The notes: a model not told the origin generated them from the letters alone. 64,000 nt of DNA from Methylocystis sp. H62 (GCF_015709515.1 NZ_JADNQZ010000059.1:372001-436000); one strand, 5' to 3'; positions 17,903 through 27,549 are shown, counted from the stretch's first letter. Numbers and translations are program-made.

Positions 17903-19912
17903 ATGTTTCGTAAAATTCTAATCGCCAATCGCGGCGAGATCGCTTGTCGCATCATTAAGACGGCGAAGCGCATGGGACTTGCAACCGTCGCCGTCTATTC
18001 CGACGCCGACGCCGACGCTTTGCATGTCGAAATGGCCGACGAGGCCGTCCGTCTCGGCCCGCCGCCCGCCGCCCAGTCTTATCTGCTGATCGATAAGATC
18101 GTCGCCGCCTGTAAGGAAACCGGCGCCGAAGCGGTGCATCCGGGCTATGGCTTTTTGTCCGAGCGCGCCGCCTTCGCCAATGCGCTCGCCGAGGCGAATA
18201 TCGTTTTCATCGGCCCCAATATTCGCGCCATCGAGGCGATGGGCGACAAGATCGAGTCGAAGAAATTCGCCTCAGCCGCCAATGTCAGCGTCGTGCCCGG
18301 CTACCTTGGCGTCATCGAGAACGCCGAAGAGGCCGTTACGATCGCCAGGGACATCGGCTATCCGGTGATGTTGAAAGCGTCGGCTGGCGGCGGCGGCAAG
18401 GGCATGCGCGTCGCTTTCACCGACGCCGAAGTGATCGAAGGTTTCACGCGCGCGCGTTCGGAGGCGGCGTCTTCCTTCGGCGACGACCGCGTCTTCGTCG
18501 AGAAATTCATCGTCAATCCGCGCCACATCGAAATTCAGGTGCTCGGCGATAAGCACGGCAATGTCATCTACCTGAACGAGCGCGAATGTTCCATTCAGCG
18601 CCGCAATCAAAAGGTGATTGAAGAAGCGCCGTCGCCGCTGCTGGACGAGAAGACTCGTCGCGAAATGGGCGCGCAGGCCGTCGCCCTCGCCAAGGCCGTG
18701 AACTATGATTCGGCGGGCACGGTCGAATTCGTCGCCGGTCAGGACAAGAGCTTCTACTTCCTTGAAATGAACACCCGCCTGCAGGTCGAGCATCCGGTGA
18801 CGGAGCTCATCACCGGCATTGATCTTGTCGAGCAGATGATCCGCGTCGCGGCGGGCGAGCCGCTGCAACTCAAGCAGGAAAACGTCAAGATCAACGGCTG
18901 GGCGGTCGAGAGCCGTATCTATGCCGAGGACCCGACGCGCAACTTCCTGCCCTCGGTTGGGCGACTGGTCAAATACCGGCCGCCGGAAGAGAAGCGCGAA
19001 GGCGGCGTTACGCTGCGCAACGACACCGGCGTCACCGAAGGCCGCGAAATCTCGATCCACTACGATCCGATGATCGCCAAGCTGGTGACGCATGCGCCGG
19101 ACCGCCTTCGGGCGATCGTGGCGCAGGCCGACGCGCTCGATCGCTTCGTGATCGATGGAATTCGCCACAACATTCCGTTTCTGTCGTCGCTCATGCAGAG
19201 TCCGCGCTGGCGCTCAGGCAATCTCTCGACGGGCTTTATCAGCGAAGAATATCCGGAAGGATTTTCTTCGCCCGAGCCTCGTGGAGATCTGGCGCACACG
19301 CTTGCCGCGATCGCGACGCTCATGGACCACATCGGCAATGAGCGTAAACGCAAGATCTCCGGACAACTGCGCGGCGGACGGCCGGTCGAATTCGAGCGCG
19401 AACGCGTGTGCATGCTTGGCGATCAGAGATTCGACGTCTGCGTCGAGGCGCAAGGCGAAGCGCTGATCGTGCGTTTCGCCGACGGCGATCAGCGCGCCCA
19501 TCGCGTTTCGACCCAGTGGCGTCCCGGCGAACTCGTGCTCGAAGGGGATGTCGACGGCCGCACGGTCTATGTGCAGGCGCGGCCCATCCTCAACGGCTAT
19601 GGGCTGTCGCATCAGGGCGTCGACGTCACCGCGCGCGTCTACACCAAGCGTGAGGCGGAGCTTGTCGCCTTCATGCCGAAGAAAAAAGACGCCGGCGCCT
19701 CCAAGCACCTGTTGTGTCCAATGCCCGGCCTGGTGAAGACCGTCGACGTCACGGAAGGTCAGGAAGTCAAGGCCGGAGAGGCTTTGTGCATGGTCGAAGC
19801 CATGAAAATGGAGAACGTGCTGCGCGCCGAGCGCGACGTGACCGTGAAGAAGATCCTGGCGAAGGCCGGCGACAGTCTTGCGGTCGACGCCGTGATCATG
19901 GAGTTCGCTTAA
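17903..19912 (+). CDS. pccA: Propionyl-CoA carboxylase alpha subunit (biotin carboxylase plus carrier)
   Basis: 669 residues from the ATG giving MFRKILIANRGEIACRI. Biotin carboxylase occupies about 1-450 (ATP-grasp GGGGKGMR, catalytic HIEIQVLGD, ECSIQRRNQKVIEEAPS, EMNTRLQVEHPVTE); a middle region of about 450-590 is the beta-subunit-binding segment found in propionyl/3-methylcrotonyl enzymes; the C-terminal carrier domain has the biotin lysine in VEAMKMEN. The length and middle region favour propionyl-CoA carboxylase over acetyl-CoA carboxylase. It carboxylates propionyl-CoA to methylmalonyl-CoA, a step of the ethylmalonyl-CoA pathway. The beta subunit gene is not in this window. Confidence 0.93.
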   Translation: MFRKILIANRGEIACRIIKTAKRMGLATVAVYSDADADALHVEMADEAVRLGPPPAAQSYLLIDKIVAACKETGAEAVHPGYGFLSERAAFANALAEANIVFIGPNIRAIEAMGDKIESKKFASAANVSVVPGYLGVIENAEEAVTIARDIGYPVMLKASAGGGGKGMRVAFTDAEVIEGFTRARSEAASSFGDDRVFVEKFIVNPRHIEIQVLGDKHGNVIYLNERECSIQRRNQKVIEEAPSPLLDEKTRREMGAQAVALAKAVNYDSAGTVEFVAGQDKSFYFLEMNTRLQVEHPVTELITGIDLVEQMIRVAAGEPLQLKQENVKINGWAVESRIYAEDPTRNFLPSVGRLVKYRPPEEKREGGVTLRNDTGVTEGREISIHYDPMIAKLVTHAPDRLRAIVAQADALDRFVIDGIRHNIPFLSSLMQSPRWRSGNLSTGFISEEYPEGFSSPEPRGDLAHTLAAIATLMDHIGNERKRKISGQLRGGRPVEFERERVCMLGDQRFDVCVEAQGEALIVRFADGDQRAHRVSTQWRPGELVLEGDVDGRTVYVQARPILNGYGLSHQGVDVTARVYTKREAELVAFMPKKKDAGASKHLLCPMPGLVKTVDVTEGQEVKAGEALCMVEAMKMENVLRAERDVTVKKILAKAGDSLAVDAVIMEFA

Positions 19913-19934
19913 GGCGTCGCGCGCTGACGGGGCG

Positions 19935-20675
19935 TTACAGGTTGAGGAACATGCTCACCGAGAGAATGTGATTGATCCGGTGATCGAACTTCTGCTCGCG
20001 CTGCGAGACGACGCGCGATTGGATGAGCTGGTTCATATAGCCGATCTCCACGCGCGCCTTCTCGCTGAAACTGTAGCCAAGGCCGGCGAAGCCGCGATTT
20101 TGATCGAAGCCGAACCGCGTTGAAGGCGTCGTTGAATTCAGCCGCACAAACACCTCATCCCAGAGCACGAGGCTCAAGGGAGCGTTTTCCCAGAGCGGAT
20201 GCGAAAAGCGCACAAATTGGCGCAGGCGCCATTCGACGGGGTTCACGTTCTGAATGAAGCGTTGTTCAAGGCGGGTGCGGCTTGTCAGGTCGCCGAAGGC
20301 GGCCTTGTCGGTCAGCAGGACCTGTTGCCAGATCCGATTTTCATGTTGCGTTTTGGCGTCTTGCGGAAACGTCGCGATATGCGCGTAGCCCAGCCACAGG
20401 CTGGCCTTGTCGGATAGCGCATAGCCGACGCCGGCGCGCCCCAGCGCCTGATCGGCGCTTGTGCCATCGTTCCGAAAGCGTCCCTGGCTTTCCAGCCACA
20501 GCCGCCATTTTTCCAGACTCGGATCAATCGCGCCGAGCTTGGCGATGGTGGTGACGTTTTCCCAGATCCTGAAATCTTCGTCGACGGCCGCCGCTGGGCC
20601 GGTCGCGAAAATTCCGAGCAAGGACCCGACGCAAACGGCGAGCCGCCTCGTCCTTTGAAGTGTCGCCGCTGACAC
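19935..20675 (-). CDS. DUF2490 outer-membrane beta-barrel protein
   Basis: 246 residues from a GTG start with GGAG about eight bases upstream. A signal peptide (RLAVCVGSLLGIFATGPAAA) precedes an array of amphipathic strands typical of DUF2490: FRIWENVTTIAKLG, KWRLWLESQGRF, GRAGVGYALSDKASLWLGYAH, RTRLEQRFI, RLRQFVRFSHPL, AGLGYSFSEKARVEIGYMNQ, and a terminal strand HILSVSMFLNL ending in Leu. The function of the family is not established. It is convergent with pccA (22 bp) and lies downstream of the SulP gene on the same strand, separated by 78 bp; co-transcription is possible. Confidence 0.8.
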   Translation of the reverse strand: MSAATLQRTRRLAVCVGSLLGIFATGPAAAVDEDFRIWENVTTIAKLGAIDPSLEKWRLWLESQGRFRNDGTSADQALGRAGVGYALSDKASLWLGYAHIATFPQDAKTQHENRIWQQVLLTDKAAFGDLTSRTRLEQRFIQNVNPVEWRLRQFVRFSHPLWENAPLSLVLWDEVFVRLNSTTPSTRFGFDQNRGFAGLGYSFSEKARVEIGYMNQLIQSRVVSQREQKFDHRINHILSVSMFLNL

Positions 20676-20753
20676 CGCCGTCTCCGTGAAAATCGAGCGC
20701 CCAGCGCATTGGAGCGACTCCTCTCACGCCAGTCAAACCACAGAGATGGTAGA

Positions 20754-22319
20754 TCAGGCCGCGACTGATGTGGGCGTGGGACGCGCCCGCTCCCGGAACA
20801 GGCCGTGCAGCGCATCCCAATCGAGCACCAGTTCGCCGCCGTCGCTGCGAAGTTGCTCGTCCCAGCTCGCGAGCAGATCGAGACAGGCGTGATCGATATA
20901 CTTCAGCTCGTTGAGATGCACATGGAGACGCGCGCCCCGCGGCAGGGCTTCGAAAGCGGCGGCGAGTTGCGGCAGCCGTATAAACGTCGCGGCGCCCTCC
21001 AGGTGGATCACGGTCATGCCGTTGATCTGTTCCCTGCGGATGTTGAGATGCGAGAACGTGTAGAGCAGGCGCGCGACCGCCAGACCGACGCCGACCGCAA
21101 TGCCGGTCAAGACGTCGGTCGCGACCACCGTCGCCATCGTCGCCGCGTAGATGCCGGTCTCGATACGATCCTGACCCCAGAGAAAGCGCGCGAATCCGAG
21201 ATTGATCAGATTGATCCCCGCGTAGACCAGCACTGCCGCGAGGCTCGCCACGGGGATGATGCGGAGCACGTCGGGCGCGAGGGTGATGAACAGCAGAATC
21301 CACAGGCCATGCAGCACGGTCGAGAGTCTCGTGCGTCCCCCCGCCGTGACATTGGCCGAACTGCGCACGATGACGCCCGATATGGGTAGCACGCCAAGAA
21401 TTCCGCAAAGGAAATTGCCGACTCCCTGCGCCACCAGTTCCCTGTTGTAGCGGGTTCGCGGCGTGCGGCGCTGCATCGCATCGACGGCGGTCGCCGTCAG
21501 CAGCGATTCCGCGCTCGAAACGAACGCGAGCGACAACGCCGCCGCCCAGAGCGCGCCCTCGCCGATCCTGCCAAGGGTGTGCGTCGTCGGCAAATTCACC
21601 GCAGCCAGAAGATCGTCCGGCGCCGGGACATATTTGATGTCGAGGGCGAAGAACGCCGCAGCCGCCGTCGCCAGGCCGACGCCGATGAGCGGGGCCGGGA
21701 GAAAAGACAGCCATCTCGGCGCCCAGCGGCGCCACGCGAGAATGACGGTGACCGTGAGCAGTCCGATCAGGGCGGCGGATTGGTGCGCCTCCATCGTCAG
21801 GCCCTTCCAAACGGCGACCGGCAGCGACCAGAGATTGATGACGCCGCCGAATTCCTGTCCCGTCCCGGGCGGCGTATCGTCGACCATCACATGAAATTGC
21901 GAGGCGAAAATCAGCAAGCCGATTCCGGCGAGCATGCCCTGAATCAGCGCCGGCGCGACCGCCCGGAACACCGGTCCGAAACGCAGGGCGCCGGCCGCAA
22001 TCTGAATCACGCCCGACATTATCACGATGAGCCCGAAGACCTCGAAGCCGAGGTCCTTGATGAACACGGCGGCCATCACGGCCGCGCCATTCGCCGCGCC
22101 GCTCACCTGCAGCGGACAGCCCGAAAGCATGCCGACGACGATGCCGCCGATGACGCCGCTGATGAGGCCGACGGCGGCGGCGTTCTCGAAGGGAAAGCCG
22201 GCGACGAGCGCGAGACCCATCGACAAGGGAAGGGCGACGAGCAGCACGACGATGGAAGCGAAGACGTCGTCTTTAATCCTCGAGAGACGAGAAGGCGCGA
22301 CATCAAGATCTAAAGACAT
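20754..22319 (-). CDS. SulP-family anion transporter with STAS domain, probable bicarbonate carrier
   Basis: 521 residues from the ATG at 22319, preceded by AAAGGATG; a longer frame to 22367 would overlap the upstream gene. The membrane part (about 20-400) starts with the SulP signature (ASIVVLLVALPLSMGLALVAGFPFENAAAVGLISGVIGG) and has 12-14 hydrophobic segments. The C-terminal STAS domain covers about 410-515 (INGMTVIHLEGAATFIRLPQLAAAF, ELKYIDHACLDLLASW). SulP proteins carry sulfate or bicarbonate; co-transcription with a beta carbonic anhydrase gene 44 bp upstream favours bicarbonate. Confidence 0.92.
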   Translation of the reverse strand: MSLDLDVAPSRLSRIKDDVFASIVVLLVALPLSMGLALVAGFPFENAAAVGLISGVIGGIVVGMLSGCPLQVSGAANGAAVMAAVFIKDLGFEVFGLIVIMSGVIQIAAGALRFGPVFRAVAPALIQGMLAGIGLLIFASQFHVMVDDTPPGTGQEFGGVINLWSLPVAVWKGLTMEAHQSAALIGLLTVTVILAWRRWAPRWLSFLPAPLIGVGLATAAAAFFALDIKYVPAPDDLLAAVNLPTTHTLGRIGEGALWAAALSLAFVSSAESLLTATAVDAMQRRTPRTRYNRELVAQGVGNFLCGILGVLPISGVIVRSSANVTAGGRTRLSTVLHGLWILLFITLAPDVLRIIPVASLAAVLVYAGINLINLGFARFLWGQDRIETGIYAATMATVVATDVLTGIAVGVGLAVARLLYTFSHLNIRREQINGMTVIHLEGAATFIRLPQLAAAFEALPRGARLHVHLNELKYIDHACLDLLASWDEQLRSDGGELVLDWDALHGLFRERARPTPTSVAA

Positions 22320-22363
22320 TTTCGCATCCTTTAATGGTTCAGGTTCGCGGAGGCGGCGCGAGG

Positions 22364-23032
22364 TCAAACCTCGACGTTGACGCGTTCTCTCTCTTCGTGC
22401 GCAGGCATTTCCGATGGCGTCGGCGCAAGCGCGAATTGGCGCGTCGCGGGGTCATAAACAAAGACTTCGCCTGTCTCGATCTTGTAGACCCAGCCATGCA
22501 GCCTCAGTTTGTCCTGAGCGAGGGCGGAGGCGACGACAGGATGCGTGCGCAGGTTTTCGAGTTGCGCGAGCACATTCTCCTGGATGGCGACGTTGAGCTG
22601 TTCTGCCCCGGTTCTGTCCGCGTATTTTTCGTGCATGATGCGCCGTGTGGCTTCGGCGTGCGACAGCCAGTCGCTCAGCGCGGGAAAGGCTGTGGCCGGC
22701 GGCGGATCGAGCAGGCCCTTCATCGCCCCGCAATGCGAATGGCCGCAGACGATGATGTCCTTGACGCCAAGGCCGGCGATCGCGAATTCGATGGTCGCCG
22801 CTTCGCCGCCGCGCACGGCGCCGTAGGGCGGCACGAGATTGCCGGCGTTGCGCAGGATGAAAAGGTCTCCAGGCGCCGACTGGGTGAGCAGGCACGGGTC
22901 GATGCGCGAATCGGCGCAGGTGATGAACAGCGTCTCCGGCGCCTGCCCCTGGGCGAGGCGCTCGAACAAGTCGCGCTGGCTACCGAACACCTGCGACTGG
23001 AAGTGGTGTAGGCCTTCGATTAACCGCTGCAC
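22364..23032 (-). CDS. Beta-class carbonic anhydrase
   Basis: 222 residues. Zinc ligands and catalytic dyad are all present: C39, D41 and R43 in TCADSR, H98 and C101 in GHSHCG. The segment ILRNAGNLVPPYGAVRGGEAATIEFAIAGLGVKDIIVCGHSHC is typical of the prokaryotic beta class. It hydrates CO2 to bicarbonate in the cytoplasm. It is followed by the SulP transporter gene, so the pair probably supplies bicarbonate to carboxylases such as the propionyl-CoA carboxylase encoded in this window or PEP carboxylase. A divergently oriented NhaR-like regulator gene lies 436 bp away. Confidence 0.95.
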   Translation of the reverse strand: MQRLIEGLHHFQSQVFGSQRDLFERLAQGQAPETLFITCADSRIDPCLLTQSAPGDLFILRNAGNLVPPYGAVRGGEAATIEFAIAGLGVKDIIVCGHSHCGAMKGLLDPPPATAFPALSDWLSHAEATRRIMHEKYADRTGAEQLNVAIQENVLAQLENLRTHPVVASALAQDKLRLHGWVYKIETGEVFVYDPATRQFALAPTPSEMPAHEERERVNVEV

Positions 23033-23120
23033 CTTGAACTCCTATTGCTTAGCGTCAGATCGCGCCGTGAAGTCGCGCTCCAACCGCATGAAAACAGCCC
23101 GAGCGTCTCTGGCGGCCGCG

Positions 23121-23348
23121 TCAATTCAGGCCGCCGGTTCCTTCATCCGCCTGCTCCGATCCGCCCACGTCGTCGGCCGTCGGCGGTCGGCAATCCGCAT
23201 CTGCGTTGCGCGTGCGCAATTGGCTAAAGAGGTCGCAAAGCAGGCAGTGTCCAGGAGCGCCGTCGATGAATTCACGCCCGGTGGCGAATCCGGGCGACGC
23301 CAGCGCACCGGCCAAGGCCAGCGCGATGAGTGCGAAGCGATGCGCCAT
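23121..23348 (-). CDS. Small exported cysteine-containing protein
   Basis: 75 residues. The start is well supported by AAGGAGGAC just before the ATG. A signal peptide (MAHRFALIALALAGALASPGFA) is followed by a mature peptide of about 53 residues with a CLLC pair (C35, C38) and a third cysteine at 53. The C-terminus is acidic. It lies between carbonic anhydrase (88 bp downstream, same strand) and the NhaR-like regulator (divergent), so it may be the first gene of the carbonic anhydrase-SulP operon. I recognise no family; the CxxC pair could bind metal or be redox active. Confidence 0.6.
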   Translation of the reverse strand: MAHRFALIALALAGALASPGFATGREFIDGAPGHCLLCDLFSQLRTRNADADCRPPTADDVGGSEQADEGTGGLN

Positions 23349-23468
23349 TGCCTGTCCTCCTTTTCGTCGAGCGCCGCCGCGACGCTGACGTCATCAAAGA
23401 TGGCGCAGGGGATTGATATTGAAAATAAGGATATATAAATTAGTTACATCGATAAAAGCTATGGAACC

Positions 23469-24359
23469 ATGGACCGTCTCAACTATCAGCACCTGTTCTA
23501 CTTCTGGAACGTCGCCCGGGAGGGCGGCGTCACCCGCGCGAGCGAAAAGCTCGGATTGGCGCAGCCGACGATCAGCGGCCAGATCGCGGTTCTGGAGGAG
23601 TCGATCGGCGCGCAGCTCTTCCGCAAGGAAGGCCGCAATCTCGTGATGACCGAAACCGGACGCACGGTGTTCAATTACGCCGACGAAATATTTTCGCTGG
23701 GCCGCGAACTCGGCAGCGCCTTGAAGAACCGCGCCGGGGCGGTAAGCGTCAGGCTGAGCGTCGGCGTCTCCAACGCCCTGCCGAAACTTCTCGTCTATCG
23801 TCTGCTCGAACCCGCGCTCGCCGCGCATAATCAAGTCGTCTGTCATGAGGATAAAACCGAGCGCCTCCTGGCTGAACTGCCAGTGCACGGAGTCGATCTC
23901 GTGTTTTCAGACTGGCCTGCGACAGGCGCCGCGGATGCGCGGATCTACAATCATCCGATCGGCGAATGCGGGGTGGCTGCGTTTGCGACGCTCGAACTGC
24001 AGCAGCGCTATCGGAAGAATTTCCCGCGTTGCCTTGACGGTGCGCCGCTCTTGCTGCCGACGACGAACACGGCGCTGCGACGTTCGCTCGACCAATGGCT
24101 GGACGCCAACAGTCTGTTTCCGAAAATCGTCGCGGAAGTCGAGGACAGCGCCCTGCTGAAGACATTCGGGGCGGGGGGCGCCGGCGTCTTCATGGCGCCG
24201 ACCGCCGTTCGCGCCCAGGTCGAGGAGCAATATGGCGTTAAATATATCGCGACGCTGGACGGGGTCAGCGAACGATTCTATGCGATCACCGCGCAGAGAA
24301 AGATCAAGCACGCGGGAGTCGCGGCCATTCTCGAGAGCGCCCGGGACTGGCTGGTCTAA
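23469..24359 (+). CDS. NhaR-like LysR-family transcriptional activator
   Basis: 296 residues. The LysR helix-turn-helix is at the N-terminus, in the NhaR-specific form LNYQHLFYFWNVAREGGVTRASEKLGLAQPTISGQIAVLEE; the effector domain contains the NhaR-type segments DLVFSDWP, IGECGVAAFAT and LLKTFGAGGAGVFMAPT. E. coli NhaR responds to sodium and activates nhaA. Here no nhaA is adjacent; divergent neighbours are the small exported protein, carbonic anhydrase and SulP genes, the probable targets. A CPA1 antiporter gene lies 1.7 kb away and could be a second target. Confidence 0.88.
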   Translation: MDRLNYQHLFYFWNVAREGGVTRASEKLGLAQPTISGQIAVLEESIGAQLFRKEGRNLVMTETGRTVFNYADEIFSLGRELGSALKNRAGAVSVRLSVGVSNALPKLLVYRLLEPALAAHNQVVCHEDKTERLLAELPVHGVDLVFSDWPATGAADARIYNHPIGECGVAAFATLELQQRYRKNFPRCLDGAPLLLPTTNTALRRSLDQWLDANSLFPKIVAEVEDSALLKTFGAGGAGVFMAPTAVRAQVEEQYGVKYIATLDGVSERFYAITAQRKIKHAGVAAILESARDWLV

Positions 24360-25432
24360 TCGTTGAACACGCGCGTCACATGACCCATCTTGCGGCCCGC
24401 GCGCGTCTCTTTTTTTCCGTAAAGATGCAGACAGGCGCCGTCTTCGCGCGCCAGCTCCGGCCATGCGTTGACGTCCTCGCCAATCAGATTGCGCATCTCG
24501 ACGCGACGGCCGTGCCGGCGCGTGGCGCCGAGCGGCCAGCCGGCGACCGCGCGCATATGCTGCTCGAATTGCGAGGTCAGCGCGCCGTCGAGCGTCCAAT
24601 GTCCGGAGTTATGCACGCGCGGCGCAATTTCATTCACGATCAAGGTTTCGCGGTCGCCATCGCGGACCACGAACATCTCGACCGCGATCACGCCGACGTA
24701 ATCGGCGGCCTCGGCGAGGCGCCGGGCGACGTCGACCGCCCTTGTCGCGGTTTCCTCGGAGATCTCCGCGGGCGCCAGAGTCCTCGCTAGAATGTGTTGT
24801 TCATGGAAATTCTCGCACACGTCATAGGCGCGAAACTCGCCGGAAAGTCCGCGCGCCGCGACGACGGACACTTCCTTTTCGAAGGGCACGACGCTCTCCA
24901 GAATGCATGGCGCGCCGCCAAGCGTGCGAAAGGCGACCGCGAGGTCGCCGCCATCGCGCAATTGCGTCTGACCCTTGCCGTCGTAGCCGAGGCGCCGCGT
25001 CTTCAGGATCGAGTTGCGGCCGAGCTGCGCGACGGCGCGCGCAAGCGCGCCGGCGTTGTCGACGGCGACGAAATCGGCCGTCGCGATCCCGAGGCTTTGC
25101 ACGAACTGCTTCTCGATGAGCCTATCCTGAGTCAGGGCCAGCGCCCTGGGATTGGGGCGCACCGGCCGATGCGCCTCGAGCACTTGCGCCGTGCGGGCGG
25201 GCACGTTCTCGAATTCATACGTCACGACGTCGACAGATTCGGCGAAGGCGGCGAGAGCGGCTTCGTCGTTAAAGCCGGCTTGCGTACGGGCGGCGCACAC
25301 GTCGAAGGCCGGATCGTCGGACACTGGAGAGAAAACATGCGCCTTCAGTCCGAGGCGCGCGCCCGCCAGCGCCAGCATGCGCGCGAGCTGGCCGCCGCCA
25401 AGAATGCCGATCGTCGCGCCCGGCGCGAGCAT
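24356..25432 (-). CDS. purK: N5-carboxyaminoimidazole ribonucleotide synthase
   Basis: 358 residues from the ATG giving [23 protein letters not shown]. It shows the ATP-grasp organisation of PurK: N-terminal nucleotide-binding fold with GGGQLARM, central [20 protein letters not shown], and the C-terminal ligands [11 protein letters not shown] and [26 protein letters not shown]. It carboxylates AIR to N5-CAIR with ATP and bicarbonate in purine synthesis. Its start codon shares one base with the purE stop (TGATG), so translation is coupled. The stop overlaps the end of the convergent LysR gene by four bases. Confidence 0.96.
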   Translation of the reverse strand: MLAPGATIGILGGGQLARMLALAGARLGLKAHVFSPVSDDPAFDVCAARTQAGFNDEAALAAFAESVDVVTYEFENVPARTAQVLEAHRPVRPNPRALALTQDRLIEKQFVQSLGIATADFVAVDNAGALARAVAQLGRNSILKTRRLGYDGKGQTQLRDGGDLAVAFRTLGGAPCILESVVPFEKEVSVVAARGLSGEFRAYDVCENFHEQHILARTLAPAEISEETATRAVDVARRLAEAADYVGVIAVEMFVVRDGDRETLIVNEIAPRVHNSGHWTLDGALTSQFEQHMRAVAGWPLGATRRHGRRVEMRNLIGEDVNAWPELAREDGACLHLYGKKETRAGRKMGHVTRVFND

Positions 25433-25929
25433 CAAGCGCCGTCGCGCGGCGTCGCCGCCACGCTGTCCGTCTGACGCGCGCGATAGTCGGCGAGTCGCGC
25501 GGCGAGCGCCTTGTCGGCGAGGGCAAGAATCGCGGCGGCGAGCAGCGCGGCGTTGATCGCGCCGGCCTTGCCGATGGCGAGGGTTCCCACGGGCACGCCG
25601 CCCGGCATCTGCACGATCGAGAGAAGCGAATCGAGGCCCTTCAGCGCTTCCGATTCGACCGGAACGCCGAGGACCGGCAGCCGCGTCATCGCGGCTGTCA
25701 TGCCCGGCAGATGCGCGGCGCCGCCAGCCCCGGCGATGATGACCTGGAAGCCTTCCGATTCGGCGCCCTTCGCGAACGTCGCCAGTCGATCGGGCGTGCG
25801 ATGGGCCGAAACGATGCGCGCGTCGCAGCCGATATCGAGCGCCGCGAGAGTTTCCACCGCGTGGCGCATCGTCGCCCAGTCGGATTGCGACCCCATGATG
25901 ACGGCGACGGGCGGTTTCGACTTCCCCAC
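25432..25929 (-). CDS. purE: N5-carboxyaminoimidazole ribonucleotide mutase
   Basis: 165 residues. The PurE class I motifs are present: [54 protein letters not shown] and [26 protein letters not shown]. The enzyme forms an octamer and moves the carboxyl group of N5-CAIR to give CAIR. It heads the purEK operon. The C-terminal dozen residues ([12 protein letters not shown]) are beyond the conserved core. Confidence 0.96.
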   Translation of the reverse strand: MGKSKPPVAVIMGSQSDWATMRHAVETLAALDIGCDARIVSAHRTPDRLATFAKGAESEGFQVIIAGAGGAAHLPGMTAAMTRLPVLGVPVESEALKGLDSLLSIVQMPGGVPVGTLAIGKAGAINAALLAAAILALADKALAARLADYRARQTDSVAATPRDGA

Positions 25930-26087
25930 ACTGCATTCCTTTACAAAGGGAAGCCATGCGGCATAGACGATGGCTTCTCGATAGGCAAGCGCGCGATCGG
26001 CGTCGATCGCGGACCGATTTCGCTTCGCGAGCGGGCGGCGCCCGCGCTAAGACTCCACAGCATTCTCTCTATCGGCGTGGACGAATT

Positions 26088-27299
26088 ATGGATGAAAGCC
26101 TGAGACAAGCGGTCGCCGTGCTGGCGGTGGCGATGATCGTGGCGATCGCCGCCCGTCAAATCAGACTGCCCTATACCGTCGGGCTGGTCATCGTCGGCGC
26201 CGCCGTCGCGTTGTCGGGCGCCGACTTCGCGCCGCATCTCACGCATGATCTGATCTTTGATTTGATCTTGCCGCCGCTGCTGTTCGAGGCGGCGCTGACT
26301 CTGTCCTGGCGCGAACTGGTGCGCGATTCGCTGCCTTTGCTCTTGCTCGCGGGAATCGGAACGGTCGTTTCCGCAGCGGTTGTCACGGCGTCGATGACGA
26401 CGTTGCTCGGCTGGCCGCTCTTCTCGGCGATGCTGTTTGGCGCGCTGATCGCAGCGACGGATCCGGTCGCGATCATTGCGATGTTCAAGGACAACCGGAT
26501 CAAAGGCCGCATGCGGCTGCTGGTCGAAAGCGAAAGCCTGCTCAACGACGGCGCTGCGGCGGTGCTCTTCGTCATGGCGCTCGCCTTCGTGCAAAGCGGC
26601 GGCGCGGACCAGAGCGCCGCGGCGACCGCCCTCACGCTTGTGAAAGTCGTGTTCGGCGGCGTCGTTGTCGGGGGTTTGTTCGGCGGGGCGGCCATCCTCG
26701 CCTCGCTGCGCACCTCGGAACATCTCATCGAAGCGGCGCTGACCACCATCGCCGCGTTCGGCTCGTTTCTGGTCGCAGAATATTTCCATGTCTCCGGCGT
26801 GCTGGCGACGGTGACGGCCGGTCTCGTCATGGGCAATCTGGGCCTGCTGAGCGAGCAGGAAGGCGGCTACATCAGTCTCAAGGGGCGCGAATTCGTTCTG
26901 TCCTTTTGGGATTTCGCGGCTTTTCTGGCCAATTCCATGGTGTTTCTCATGATTGGCGCGGATGTGGCGTCGACCCCGTTCGGCGCCGTTGGAGCGACGG
27001 CGCTGGCCGTGGGGATCGCTACGGTGCTTTGCGCGCGCGCCATCGTCGTCTATCCGTTGAGTTCGTTATTTTTCCTTTCGCGATGGAAGATCTCGTTTCG
27101 CGAGCAGCATGTTCTCTGGTGGGGCGGCTTGCGCGGCGCGCTTGCGCTCGCCCTGGCGCTGTCGCTTCCGGGCGATCTGCCGCAACGCGACGAGATACTC
27201 GCCATCACTTTCGCCGTAGTCGGCTTCTCGATTGTGGTTCAGGGCCTGACCATGCCGCTGCTGCTCCGCGCATTGGGCTTCGTGCCGGGGCGGCCGTAA
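26088..27299 (+). CDS. CPA1-family Na+/H+ antiporter
   Basis: 403 residues from the ATG giving MDESLRQAVAV; upstream in-frame sequence is arginine-rich and unlikely to be translated. About 12 membrane segments are visible. Conserved features of the CPA1 (NhaP/YjcE-like) exchangers are FDLILPPLLFEAAL, GALIAATDPVAIIAMFK (ion-binding acidic residue in ATDPVA), LLVESESLLNDGAAAVLF and WWGGLRGALALALALSLP. It exchanges protons for sodium or potassium at the inner membrane. It lies 158 bp from divergent purE and ends 35 bp from a convergent gene. Confidence 0.92.
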   Translation: MDESLRQAVAVLAVAMIVAIAARQIRLPYTVGLVIVGAAVALSGADFAPHLTHDLIFDLILPPLLFEAALTLSWRELVRDSLPLLLLAGIGTVVSAAVVTASMTTLLGWPLFSAMLFGALIAATDPVAIIAMFKDNRIKGRMRLLVESESLLNDGAAAVLFVMALAFVQSGGADQSAAATALTLVKVVFGGVVVGGLFGGAAILASLRTSEHLIEAALTTIAAFGSFLVAEYFHVSGVLATVTAGLVMGNLGLLSEQEGGYISLKGREFVLSFWDFAAFLANSMVFLMIGADVASTPFGAVGATALAVGIATVLCARAIVVYPLSSLFFLSRWKISFREQHVLWWGGLRGALALALALSLPGDLPQRDEILAITFAVVGFSIVVQGLTMPLLLRALGFVPGRP

Positions 27300-27333
27300 G
27301 TCCGCCCTCTGCGCGGCGGAAGAGGAAACCAGC

Positions 27334-27549
27334 TTAGGCGATGATGTCGGGCGTAAGCTGGTCTTCGAGATAGGCGATGCGATCGCGCAGCAGCAGCTTG
27401 CGCTTCTTCAGCCGCTGAATCTGCAGCTGATCGGAGACGCCGACCGCCAGCAACGCGTCGATCGCGGTCTCCAGATCGTGATGCTCCAGCCGAAGCCGTG
27501 CGACTTCAGCGCGAGTCGCGCTCGTTTCGATCTCGCTCGTTTCGTTCAT
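27334..27549 (-). CDS. YdcH-family (DUF465) small protein
   Basis: 71 residues from the ATG at 27549 (an earlier alternative start at 27606 is not ATG). It has the DUF465 helical-hairpin pattern: RAEVARLRLEHHDLETAIDALL, then DQLQIQRLKKRKLLLRDRIAYLEDQL. Such proteins are abundant, cytoplasmic and uncharacterised. A second member of the same family lies 1.8 kb away on the other side of the selO gene and in the same orientation. The mutual spacing around selO is notable; function unknown. Confidence 0.8.
   Translation of the reverse strand: MNETSEIETSATRAEVARLRLEHHDLETAIDALLAVGVSDQLQIQRLKKRKLLLRDRIAYLEDQLTPDIIA

Noticed and set aside
24356..25957. 533-residue fusion of purK with an upstream part
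   Set aside because: The upstream part is the shadow of purE in another frame; purK starts at 25432 with a one-base overlap of the purE stop.
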